From Linanthus parryae (lineage: Eukaryota; Streptophyta; Magnoliopsida; Ericales; Polemoniaceae), in contig JALGPY010000012.1 of NCBI GenBank assembly GCA_023055425.1, positions 10,847,922-10,911,921 of the forward strand: a stretch of DNA of 64,000 nucleotides. Direction: 5' to 3'. Of this stretch, positions 1 to 11,500 are shown in pieces. How positions within the stretch are numbered: position 1 is the stretch's first letter; each line of letters opens with the position of its first letter. The notes beneath the pieces are model-generated. The model was not told where the DNA came from and ran no database searches. It saw only the letters and a program-made list of their open reading frames with translations. A program made the position numbers and the translations under genes.

Positions 1-690
1 TGCTACCGATCTCTGATGGAAGAATGGAACAAAGTGAAAGTTATTGGACCATATTTCACGATAGAGTCCATTGTTTCTGCCTCTCGGACTTATGTAAAAG
101 ATGAGTACCAATAAATGCTAATGAATTTTCCTTTTCCAGATATGTGTAATATTTGCAAAACCGTTCGACGTCTTCGTCGACCGAGTGGCAAATTTGAGAA
201 GATGGTTCGTCAATTCAGAAGACGGGTTTTCATGGACAAGTTACTATTGAAGATGCATTTGGCACCCTCCGACTATATGGAAGTAAAACCTTTGATTCAT
301 AATTTCTGGGTTATTCAAATGTGTTCTGCTCTATATGTGTGAGCAATGTGCAAGAATTAAATTTTTGTTCGACGAAGCAGAGCAAAGAGCGGGAAAATCA
401 TTCAACGTTCAACAACTATCAGTTAAGTTTTTATATCCAATTATTTTCAATCTTTCAGATCAACTTTATACATTTGCTTTGAGTATCTTTAAAATTGAAA
501 GTAGGTAATTACCTCATAATTACTCTGTTTCTTTACAACTGAGTGCAAAACTGAACACTCCGTTTCTAATGTCTAGTGGCAGAATTGTCTCATTTTCAGG
601 CCAAGCATTATTTTTGGGTGAAATCATTTCTGGAGAAATAGTGAACTCGAGTCTCTTGGCAATCATCAGAATATTGGGAACGCACTAATA
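1..690 (+). pseudogene. Decayed protein-coding stretch, family not recognised
   Basis: Frame 1 reads as protein-like sequence from the window edge to about 112, meets one stop, and continues in the same frame from 115 to 342 (75 codons, including the run KMHLAPSDYMEVKPLIHNFW). After a shift to frame 2 near 341 it continues for about 50 more codons (EQCARIKFLFDEAEQRAGKS) to a stop near 506, and the same frame is open again to about 688. Its balanced composition and its continuation across single lesions suggest one old coding sequence with two stops and a frameshift, rather than random open frames. I do not recognise the family. The 5' part lies outside the window. Confidence 0.35.
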
Positions 691-2870
691 TGAATAGAAA
701 ATAAGACCATATGACGGCGGCTTACAACAATTGACAGACATGAGTATAAATAAGAAGTGCAGTGGTTACAAATTTTAATATTCAAGGGAAATGGGAGAAA
801 GAGAATTCATATTTTCCGTTTTATTGGAAAAATTATTGTGTATTACATTCTGTTGCTAAATTTGTTTGTGGAGTTTACAGATGTAAGATTAAACTTGGAG
901 AAAATGTCAGCCATGAAAAGCAAGCGGTGAGGGACTTGAGCAAGTTCAAAGTGTTTGTATGAAAGGTCACTGCCGAGCAATATCTACTTTCATCAAGGAT
1001 GAAAATTTTACAAGTTCATGCGATTCTTTAAGAATGTCGTTATTTACTCAAGTAAACGGTAATGTATGGCGCAATTAATCTTGCGAAAAAAGAGATATCC
1101 CCATAAAATGGGATGTGTCTTTTAAGACAAAATGTCATGACATTGAGTTATTAAATGTAACACCAACCACATTGTTTGGTTGAAGATTTTCAAGTCACGG
1201 GAGATATGGGACTATTACCGACCTATAGAGGTGTCTAAATTGAAACCTACCTCATCATGATGATGTCGGTCATTACCGAAAATCACATGCATGGAAGTTC
1301 AAGGGCAATTCAATTAAAAGACTACCCCTTGAATGTTAGTCTGAGACTACATTCCCAGTGCATTGCTTTATTTAAGGAATAGTGGGGGTATAATCTTCTT
1401 ACTAAGATATTATGATATTCCTTCAAAGTCCCGCATCTGGCTAATGCACTGTTTATCCACAACAATACTAGTAAGTTGGACGTAATGTCCTTAACATAAC
1501 TCATAGCCTTTATGGTGGAGCGATTATGCGGTTGTGGACGCTCTCGATGAGTCTGTCTTTGCAAGTAAGGAGGTGAGAGGCCGTTTTCTAGGGGTTACTC
1601 GGTAAGACCCTGAGAGTGCTTGCTAAGACCGATTCAGCGCAAGGCCCATTAATAAAGCGCTGCCTCTTGTAGAATTAGAACCCGGTACCTACGTGAATAG
1701 TTTCTTACTATCCTCACGGATATAAGTCTCTATTCAAACCACGGTTCAAGGTCCAGTCCACCGTTGCCGATACGTGGTACTATACCCAACCTTATTTTCC
1801 TTCGCGTCGTTTTATTTTAGATTCTAATATTTTGAGAATTTTTGGTGGGGCATTGTTGTGTAAAAATTTCAAAATACTATTTTTTGTGTTTAAATTTAAA
1901 TTGTGACTTTTCTGTAAAAGTTGTGTTGTTTCAAATAGTTGTAACTATTACAACAATTGTATTTTTTCATAGTGTCTTTTCCTAAAAGGTGCTTCAAGCA
2001 CGCCTTAGTTCCTATAAATGCAAGTATGTCTATTGTGTCAAATCAAGTTTCAGATTTGTGTCTCTCTTATCCACAAGTCCGGGTTGAGTTCTAATTTAGG
2101 AGAAGACAAGAAGTGCAATCTTGCTTCTTCTCCACCGCGGTAGGCATTGTATCGGTGGATAGCATTTCCGTGTAGCCCATTTTGCACCGTATAGTTGGGG
2201 AAATTACTTTCCTAAAGATAGGTCCTGGACCGCCTTAGCCTACACAATCAATCTCCTCACTTCCAACAATTCGATAAGTTTTTCTATCTCTTTTACTAGT
2301 CTTCTCTATTTTGTTTTTGAGTTTTTTTTTTCATCTTTTTTGTACTAACATATTTATGAGATTGTTCTTATTTAGTGGATTTTCCACAACAGCTTGCACA
2401 TATGAATTCATATGAGGGAAACGTGTTTTAGTTAATGCCCCATTATAAATGTTTATCAAATGTTATTGTGGTTGCTTTAAGAGAATCGCTAGATGACATA
2501 GTAAGGGTTAAATAAGGTTAACATAGCTAATTTAGTTTGGTTGGGAGAGATATGATTATGATATCCAAAGTTTTTGGACATTAATGTTGAATAGGATATG
2601 TTAGCATGGTGGTATGTAGGCAGCGTAAATAGGAAGGATTTATAATGGTACTTGTTTAGAGCACATAATTTATCTAGTTGGACTAAGAGGTATACTATGA
2701 AGTTTTTTGGTGATGGCAAAAACTAATTGAATGTCCCTAATTTCAAATAGGGTTTAACTGTAATTTCAAAAAATATACTTAGGAAATTATGTATTAAAGT
2801 TTCTTACATATCAAATTCTTCACTTGAAGGCAGAGTTTATCATGTCCGCAGATACCTGCAGAGTGCATGC
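691..2870. other. Repeat-like region without recognisable gene
   Basis: Only short open frames occur here. The longest on the plus strand is 762-962 (66 codons, with no domain I know). The stretch from about 1,960 to 2,300 has the look of a retrotransposon LTR or leader: a CCTATAAATG box near 2,010 followed by a CT-rich tract. No matching second copy is visible in the window. I see no splice-linked gene. Confidence 0.3.
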
Positions 2871-2924
2871 ACGTTCGAACTGAGATGCTCCACCTCAGAT
2901 GCATATTGGGGGGGGGAGTGTTTG

Positions 2925-3240
2925 GATAACAGGAAGTCCACTACTGGGTATCTTGTCTACATTGGTGATTCTTTGGTTTCTTGGAGATATAAGAAGCAAT
3001 CTGCAATTTTTAAGAGCTCTACAGAGTTAGAGTAAATTTGGCTATTGTTGCTTGTGAACTGAAATGATTTATCTTTTTGCTGGGTGACCTCGGTGTGAAG
3101 ATTCCAGGTACTCGTCTTGTGTATTGTGATAGCCACTAATAGCCACCATGCTTTACAACTAGCTGTCAATCCCATTATACATGACAAAACAAAGCACATA
3201 GATTTGGATTGTCATTTGGTCGGGGACTTAGCTCAAAAGG
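2925..3240 (+). pseudogene. Ty1/copia RNase H fragment (degenerate)
   Basis: Translation from 2925 gives the C-terminal RNase H signature of copia polyproteins: DNRKSTTGYLVYIGDSLVSW, then KKQSAIFKSSTELE, then a stop in place of the usual tyrosine. Downstream, VYCDSH followed by two stops matches the Asp-containing active-site strand. After a frame change, ALQLAVNPIIHDKTKHIDLD (about 3150-3210) matches the conserved N-P-x-x-H-x-x-TKHI block that precedes the 3' LTR. At least three stops and one frameshift make it a dead remnant. The reverse transcriptase and integrase were not found upstream. Confidence 0.85.
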
Positions 3241-3264
3241 GGATGCTCACTCTCAGACATAACT

Positions 3265-3356
3265 CCTCCTGCTATATCTCAATATCCCCCCTCAAATTGG
3301 GTGTGATGATCATACACACTCCAACTTAAGGGGGGATATTGAGATATAGCAGGTGG
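3265..3356. repeat. Near-perfect 36-bp inverted repeat over the copia polypurine tract
   Basis: The left arm (3265-3300, core CTGCTATATCTCAATATCCC) and the right arm (3321-3356, core GATATTGAGATATAGCAG) are complementary along 36 bp with three mismatches, around a 20-bp loop. The right arm contains the AAGGGGGGAT polypurine tract that should prime plus-strand synthesis, so the repeat covers the internal/LTR boundary. Confidence 0.85.
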
Positions 3357-3720
3357 ACTAAAGTGAATTTTATGTCAAACTGTTGACATAGACCAACTTG
3401 CAGCAGTAGCCGTTAGATTGATTTATAGCCTTCTAATCTCGAGCGTTCATTTCTCTCTTTATTTGAATAGGTAAGACGATGTCTTTTTAGCTTATGTGGC
3501 CGGTTATGCTTGGTATGGTTGATGTGACAAATCCCTATTGGGCCAACGGTGTCAATTTTCTGTTTCTTTTGCACTTTACTCTTTGCCACCGTGTATAGCT
3601 CATATATGTATAGGAGGTGTATGTTGTTCTAGGGTTTGTTAGCTTTTCATCAATGAAATTCAATTTTTCTCTCTCATCTTTCTTCAATATCATTTCTCTC
3701 ACACATATTAAAGCACTCAT
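3330..3720 (+). mobile_element. Probable 3' LTR of the copia remnant
   Basis: This follows the polypurine tract and the RNase H remnant, where a 3' LTR should begin. It contains a CT-rich stretch near 3655-3705 typical of an LTR end. No second LTR copy is visible, so the boundaries are inferred from position. Confidence 0.4.
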
Positions 3721-4110
3721 CCACTTTTAAAATTGGCCTCATACATTTATGTTGATAGTATATCGGCCGGTACAAAAGAACTATGCAATTGTTTTAAAAA
3801 GTTAAAAGAGCAATTATTGAAGGGTAGGAAAGAAAAAAATTATGGTGAACATAATTCTGTTTCTTAAGGACTCGTTTTTTTCGTTTTAGGAAAATATTTG
3901 TTAATCGTGGTGTCCGGACAGAGCAATGTTTTTGGGACAAACTAAAATGACAAAACAAGAATAACAATTTGGGAGGGATGGGCTCCAGATCGTGGAATAG
4001 TTTACCCGACTACACTCTTGTAATTGTATATTGTATTAGAAACGTGACACACAATCACTTCTGGTTATCTTGCTAGATAATAACTTAAAATCGAGTCATT
4101 CAAATATCAA

Positions 4111-4182
4111 GGGTCCATAGCTCAGTGGTAGAGCAATTGACTGCAGATCAATAGGTCACCGGTTCGAACCCGGTTGGGCCCT
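4111..4182 (+). tRNA. tRNA-Cys (GCA)
   Basis: A 72-nt cloverleaf. The acceptor arm GGGTCCA pairs with TGGGCCC (one G-U), and the discriminator base is U, as in tRNA-Cys. The A box is TAGCTCAGTGGTAGAGC. The anticodon GCA (4143-4145) sits in a CTGCAGA loop, and the T arm contains GGTTCGAACCC as B box. There is no intron and CCA is not encoded. A T-run (4182-4187) directly after it is a good RNA polymerase III terminator. All stems are intact, so it is probably a working nuclear gene. Confidence 0.96.
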
Positions 4183-4187
4183 TTTTT
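4182..4187 (+). terminator. Pol III T-run terminator of tRNA-Cys
   Basis: Six T residues directly at the 3' end of the tRNA. Confidence 0.8.
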
Positions 4188-4326
4188 ATATGCTAGTATT
4201 TTTCCCTAAAAAAAAGGAATGCTAGTATTTGCATCCAACTCGTTACGATCATGTGTTCTCCGACCTAAGGAATGAGGTGCGCTTCTCGGGTTTTTTGACT
4301 TCGAAAGACGTTCAAAAACGTACCAC

Positions 4327-4570
4327 AAAGGAGAATAGAAAAGAACAATTAAAACTAAAACTGATGTGCCATGACTAGCCGAGCTATTTGCAGCATCGAC
4401 TGTATATTGTCTTCTAAACAATTCCTACTCATGTCCATGATATAAAAATTTAACAAAAAGGAGAATAGAAAAGAACAACAAAATCTAAAACGGATGTGCC
4501 ATGACTCGCCGAGCTACATGCCAACATCGAGTATATTGTCTTCCAAACAATTCCTACTCCTTTTCATGAA
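4327..4570. repeat. Direct tandem repeat, period 130 bp, two copies
   Basis: GGAGAATAGAAAAGAACAA recurs at 4330 and 4460. The following ~110 bp (GATGTGCCATGACT, CCGAGCTA, TATATTGTCTTC, CAAACAATTCCTACTC) align copy to copy with scattered substitutions and small indels. It lies between the tRNA and the 3' end of SCC2. Confidence 0.85.
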
Positions 4571-5564
4571 AGTAAAAGTTAGTTGAAAAAATTAAGTCGG
4601 GTCCAACCAGGCAACGAGGAATGAATCAAAATGGTAAGAGAAGCTAAACTTTTTTCTGTAACACGCTGGGTTTCATGAGACTCAACTCAACGGTAGTGTC
4701 GTAGCACTTGCTCAGAATTAATCAAGTCGGTTATCAGATCTGCTTGATTTTTGACGGGATCGGCATTCCTGGTGACTTCGCCAGCAAAAAACAAGCTTGC
4801 CAATCTGCGCAAACTTACTGATTTAGGAATAGACCAATTTTGGTGAGATAGACGAAAGGAAAAGGAGCGCAACTGTGAGATTGCAGTTCAGGTTGCCAGT
4901 TGCCAGTCACCCAAAACAAAACTACCGTCTTATGCTTATGCATTATCTCGACAAAACTAAGCTAAATCATGCCGTCAACTGTTTCTACATTTTCCTTCAT
5001 AATAACTGAACTAGCAAGACCACCTTTTTGTGGCGTCTTTTACACAACCTTACAATCAAATTGCAATTTTCAGCACCAATGCACCTGTACAAAAACTCGA
5101 ACAGCATACCAGTTCTAAAAGCAAACAACAAATTCCACAAACCCAATTCACAACATAAACAAAAAAAAAATGGAAATTTGTACTGTAAGATCGATTCAAA
5201 TCATACGGGACGGAAATAACAAACCAAATCTGGTTCAGAAAGGAGAAAGACAAACGAAACTTCCAGATGGTCGCATCCATGTACAAAAAATGGGGCTGCA
5301 GTCGCTATCGACCAAACCAAATTACATGATTTCCTATTAGAATGTACATCACATAAATTGATTCTGAATGCCTCCTCTAGCAGGACTATTCTGAGACCTA
5401 ACATCAGGCACACACATCAAATCTTCCGATCAATCAACGATGTTCTTCGCTTTTTCCTTTTGTTTTGCAGTGTACCTCTTTGTTTCTTCTATTTTCCCTT
5501 TTCCTAATCCCGCTCCTATAATGTACATCTTAGTTACCTGTACTGTATTTACAACTACAATACC
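4571..5564. other. 3' flank / 3' UTR side of SCC2
   Basis: No coding region was recognised. The part next to 5564 should contain the SCC2 3' UTR on the minus strand. No canonical AATAAA signal is decisive, so the transcript end is not placed. Confidence 0.4.
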
Positions 5565-8500
5565 CTACCTACCACCCTTGCCGTTACTTCTCTTCCCGCC
5601 GCTGTTATTTAGCCTCCGGCGAGCGCTTCCCCAGGTTTCGTCGTCGTCGTCCTCGTCATCCTCGTCCCTGACAGCCATGCGGCTGGGCCTCCCTCCTCTC
5701 TTGGAAGGCGTGGGTCGCCGCTTCTTGATGTTGGCCGTGTATGTAGAATAATCAACCGTGTCTTCCCTCAGAGCAACCTTGAATTCCTATTCAGATGTAA
5801 AGAGAATAAACAGTAAGGCTCTGTTGGTTCGCAGTAAAATGTTTTACAAGGGAAAATATTCTACGCGTAAAATATTTGTGTGAAAAAAGTTCTCTGCAAT
5901 TATTATCTCATGTTTGGTTGACACTTGACAAAATAGTGGGCGGTGACGGCAGTGGCATTGATGGGTGGCGGTGATGGGTCGTGGTGGAGGTAGGTGGTAG
6001 TGGTGGTTATTGGTGGTGGACGACTGGACGTGTTCGTACGAGTTGTTGTGCTCCTTCACTCTCCGGAAAATGGCTTACGGATTTGAAATGTGTAAATCAT
6101 TTTACATCATTTCAGGGAAAACATTTAACAGGAAAATATGTTACTTCCAACCAAACATCACCAAAACGAGGAAAAACATTTTACAGGAAAATGTTTTACC
6201 GCCAACCAAACGGAGCCTAGTTGCACCATCACATCTGTAACAGCATAAAAGAAAGTACAATCTTAAAGTGAAACATCCCAGAACTGAAGGTAGGTAGGAA
6301 CGTAGGTAAGTATTTTTTCACGGCTGTGCCAAAAACCAGACAAGGAATTTTGAGCGAGTTCAGAATGTTAGGCGTACAGGGGGCACATCTTTACAATCAA
6401 CTGAAATGGGGACCTTTATGAAATATTCTAGGAAAGAACCATAAAGGCTGGACTATGTGTATTGTTAGTTCTGTTTAGTGTATGGAGTTTATGTCAATAC
6501 CAAAACATGTCCCGTTACACGCGAATCTAAATGATGTTTTGGTTTATCAAAAAAATTATGTTTTGCCACGTTAAAAGGATGAATATGCAACAAAACCATA
6601 TCCCGCAAATTAAGGTCCGTCTTAATGCGTGATGAAAATTTTGTCACTACCCATAATGAGTCCACTCAGAAAGGACACATATGCACCTATGCCCACCATG
6701 AATCACATACATAAAAGGAATCGCCGATATTTACGGAAAGATAACTTGCAATAATAATTTCTGTCAAAACAGAAATTGCTCCTGGATTTGGATTCAGAGA
6801 AAGCTGATCATGGAATGGATCTAATAGTTTATACCCACAGTAGGATGAGATTTAGCTGATACTAGTGTTCGGGAAACAGAGTAGAATGAATTCTGCTCCA
6901 GAAGATGCATAACATAATCTCACATAGGGTGCACGCTAGCCAGGGCCGGCCGAAGACATTTGGGGTTCTAAAGCGAAGAATAAAATTGAGGCCCTTTAGT
7001 CAATAAAATGGTTTATTTGGAACAAAATATTTTAATTTTTAATACATGTGTGTAATATATTAGGTAGGTTTTTAGAAAATATATTAGATTAGTTTTATTT
7101 ATTGTTCTTTAACCTATTAGCTTTTTGGCAAGTAAAAATTAAAATTGTCCGTACACATCAACAAGATTCGAACCTGGGTCAAACTTGTGTCAAAAATATT
7201 GCTTACCACCAAACTATCACACAATTTTGTAAAATATTCCATTAAAGTATTTCATGAACTTAAGTACGGGTATCTGCAAAAAAAAACTACAGTTATAAAA
7301 CACGGGGCCATACCAGCCCGGGGGCCTAAGGCGGCCGCCTCGGCTGCCTAGCTATAGGGCCGGCTCTGACACTAGGTTATCAGCTAGAAAATAGGGTTGC
7401 CCAACTTAGGTGGCTGTTCGAGGCCATTCGTGAATCATACATGGAATTTTGAGCAAGTTCAATATATTACCAGCCTTTACAATCCAATGAAGATATGTGG
7501 ACCCCTTAAACTCTTGGCTGCGGAGGAGAGGAGCTAACAAGGATAGACAGGCTGGTGAGAACATGATGAAGTACTTATTCAAGTTCTCTAGGATATCATT
7601 GCTAGCAGCAGACCAAGTAGGCAATGTGCTAACTGAGTTCAGATCAGTGAAAGTCCTTGACATTTTCAAGGTTGTTTAAACGAACTAGTCCTAACATGTT
7701 TATCTGCAAGTTCATAATGAATGTGTAAGACCTACTGAAATACTGTCTGGCTTCTTGAGCAATGATGAATAGAGAGGGGTACCAGAGATCCAAGAGGTTA
7801 CAACTCTGAAGTCTTAGAATTGTTGGTGAGAGTAAAAGACTCTAAATTAAATGGAAGATGAAAGTTTCTATTCAAGTCTCAAGGAAAATTACCCGATATC
7901 GTTGCAGGACTTCCTCAAAAGTAGTGGGCAGATCAGTTCTTGTATCACCGATGTTGAATGGGATGCTCTGTTTTGAGAAAGCGTCCCCTGATTTGAGGGG
8001 TTCACTTGGCGAGTACTCCTAATTAAAGAACCAGAGGAAAGTATAAAAGACCACATAAGATACTTCACAATCAGAAACAATGAACCAGACAACAAATCTA
8101 TTATATGATATACCTGACATCTTGCATCATTTAGACCGTACACAATCTTAAGATGCCTTTTCAGTTTCAAAAGAAGCTGAATGGCAGTAGCTGCAAGACA
8201 GTCAACCTGCATGCAGTACATAATGCAAATTAATGTGCGTCAGATGACATCTAAAATTGAACAGCCCAAGAACCAATTAGTAAATGTGATCTAGCAAATG
8301 ACATCCAAAGATTGAACAGCGCAAGAATAAAAAGGCATATCAACTTCTACTTCCTAGAAGGAGAATGCAACAGTAGACTTTGGTGTTCTGAGCACCAAAG
8401 TATATTAGTAAAAGATGCCAAAAACATGCAAATATACTGGACCTTATAGGTTTAACAAAATAATAGGAACGCAGAGTTGTTCAGACCACCTGAGTTTTCC

Positions 8501-11500
8501 GCAGACCATCTTCAGTTACAGCACATGGGTCACATGAAATTTTAGAATGCAAATCTGAATTCTCAGACACCGAATGATCCAACATTGCCTGATCAGCTGG
8601 CTCTTCTCTCTGAATCCCGTTAAGATCAGCTATCATCTGATCTGAACCAGCTTCAAATGGCACCCCGTTCCCAGCTACCCCATTTCCATTACCGACGCTA
8701 ACATTTGTTTGCACAGAATGCAGATAGGATTTTATACTTGCCTCCAGCGTGCCAGCTTTAACTTGAATGACTCGGTTAATAGTATATATCAAGTAAAGTG
8801 GCTCATCAGGTACCATGAAAGGGAGTATAGAGAGGATCTCTGTGCAATACCTGGCAAAAGAAAATTGAATGTCAATTGAAGAAACATATTTCTTGAGATC
8901 TAAGAAAGGAGCATGAGGATCCAGACAACTTACATCAGAAAAGGGACAATTGTATCACTCCAGCTTGGAGTTTGAAATTTGCGAACTACTGAAAACATAA
9001 ATTTGTTCCTTGAATTACGATTTGCACGAATCAGCTTGTAGATCCGTGAAACACCAAGCCTAGCATGTGTAGAAGTGCCGTTGTCAGATTTCCCTTTCAT
9101 ATTATCAGGTTCTTTAGATTGGACATTCGGATCTGAATTTCCAAGACTTCCAGCCATGGATCTGATGAAGCTGAAAGCCTTCTGGAGACCATCCCCCAAT
9201 CGAGTTTCAAAAAAACCAGCATGCCTGGAAAGATGTGTCTACTTGTTGGAATAAGCAAATTAACAGAATACTAATAATAGCGGAAACATAAGGATGAATA
9301 AATACTTCTCATTCATATTCATCAGCAGATGATGCGCCAACTTTGAGTTTGACTCTTGAGGATCTGTTTCAAGAGCTATAAGGACTGGGACACAAGTCAG
9401 AGGATGAACAAGGCCTTGACGTAATACGACTTCCACAATCTGCAAAAGTATAACAAATGAAATAAAGATTATCATGGAGTCACAAGTGAGGCTTCATCTA
9501 TTCCGACAATATACAATAGTAAGATACTCATAACAACAATAAATTACACACATCAAAACAAACAGAGCCTTGACAATGGAAACCTTTAGCTTTCAGACTG
9601 TTTAGTACTTGTTAGCCTAACCACCTATGGCTCGTGTACAGCACAAATATAACAACCAGGGCTTCAACTCATTCTTTTACAAGCATATCATTCTACAGAC
9701 ACATGATTTCATTTACTGGCTCGGTAGGAGGACTGATTCAATCATCCAACCACAAACCTCCTAGCAAACTACCAAAAAGAAGAACATAGATGAAATTCTT
9801 ACTTTAAGAGCAGACTGGCGAACTTTTTCATTCACATCTAAACATCTATCCAATATGCTATTCCAATATGATTGGATAATTCCTCCACAGATGTTAGTGT
9901 CACCAGCACCAGCAGCAACAGGAACAGTGCTGCCACCACCTACTGCAGGGTTATCTATATCATTGGAGTCGGCATCCGCTCCCATCTGACTCTCCGCATC
10001 AAGAAGATACTCAAATATGTTTTGTAATGATTGCATCTGCCCAAAAAAATTGTTCAGCATATTTTTAGATATCATACAGGAAATAGGTGTGGGAAATAAT
10101 TACCTTAAGACGCACATCAGTACTAGCAGAGAGCGTTGCCTCCAAAATCTTTCCTACATCCCTTTCCAACATGTATCCGGGCCGAGCAATTAAAATATAG
10201 CCCAGTGCCTACATAAAGGTAGAAGGTTATAACAAAACTAGATGATACACTAGCATGCCTGTGCACACCCTACATATTTCTGACAGGAAAAATCTAGATT
10301 CATACAAAAGTTCAGAAGTACACACCTGTAAAGATCTGGCCTTTATCTGAAAATCCTCTGCATGAAGATATTTCTTAAATAAATCGAGGCTGTTCTTTAC
10401 ATCAACACTGTTACTTGAGCCAGGTCTGCTCAGCAAAGAGTTTCCGTAACGAATAAGCAACCCAAGACAGAAAAGGGATCGCCCAATTTGCTGAAATTTC
10501 CAAAACATTAATCATTTCATTTATGTTAGATACTACTTAAACCCCGGAAAAAAACAGAATGGAGAAAATTCGAAACTAGGTAATGCAAGTGATAGCCTAA
10601 ACCACATACAAGATGAATTCTACTCACAAGCAATAGTATCTCAAACTAAAGGATTCTCGTGGCAGGCTATTCACAAACTTGCAGAACAATTATAACTTTA
10701 ATTATAAAAGAGAGGATGACAGCCTACATAATAACTTAGCATTGAACATAGAATTTCTGATACCAAACAATATAAGCCATGCCTTTGTTCTAGCTGTACT
10801 GATGTAGCAATTACCTAGAGATCTTGTCGAAATTGTACACATAAGGGCTCCGTTTGGTTGGTGGTAAAATATTTTCCTGTAAAATATTTTCTCTTGTTTT
10901 GGTGTTTGGTTCGCAATTTGTCTCGTAAAATCTTTTACCAATTAAAATGTTTTCCCTTAAATGGTGTAAAATGACTTGCACGTTTAAAATCCGTAAGACA
11001 TTTTCCGGAGAGTGAAGGAGCGCCACAACAACACAACTAACACCTCTGCCACCAAGAACGATCGCTGTCGCCACCCACCTCCACCCCACTGCCACCACCC
11101 TCACTGCCGCCACTGCTCCACCACCACCTCTGCTGCCACCAACCATAAAAAATATAATGCACAAGCAAAATATTTTTCGAGTGTCAACCAAACACAAGAA
11201 AAAATTGCAGAGAAAACTTTTCACAAAAATTATTTACGTGTGAAAGATTTTCATTTGTAAAACATTTTAATGTCAACCAAACGGAGCCAATGTCTCTAAC
11301 CAATGAAAGAGCATACTAAACGATATAAATTTTCCTTTTTGTTCAAAAACAAACCACCAATTAAAATGAAGAAAAACAAACTCAATAGAACGAGAAATAA
11401 CATGAGTCTTTTTAACAGACAAATGATGGGATCGAACAGACAAGAAAGGAAGGGAGAAAAGCCTGGCAAAACACCAAGAAATAATGTTAACCCCCCAAGC

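Noticed and set aside
5981..6240. Small frames of 76-79 codons
   Set aside because: Internal to the MITE; glycine/tryptophan runs come from GGTGGTGG repeats.
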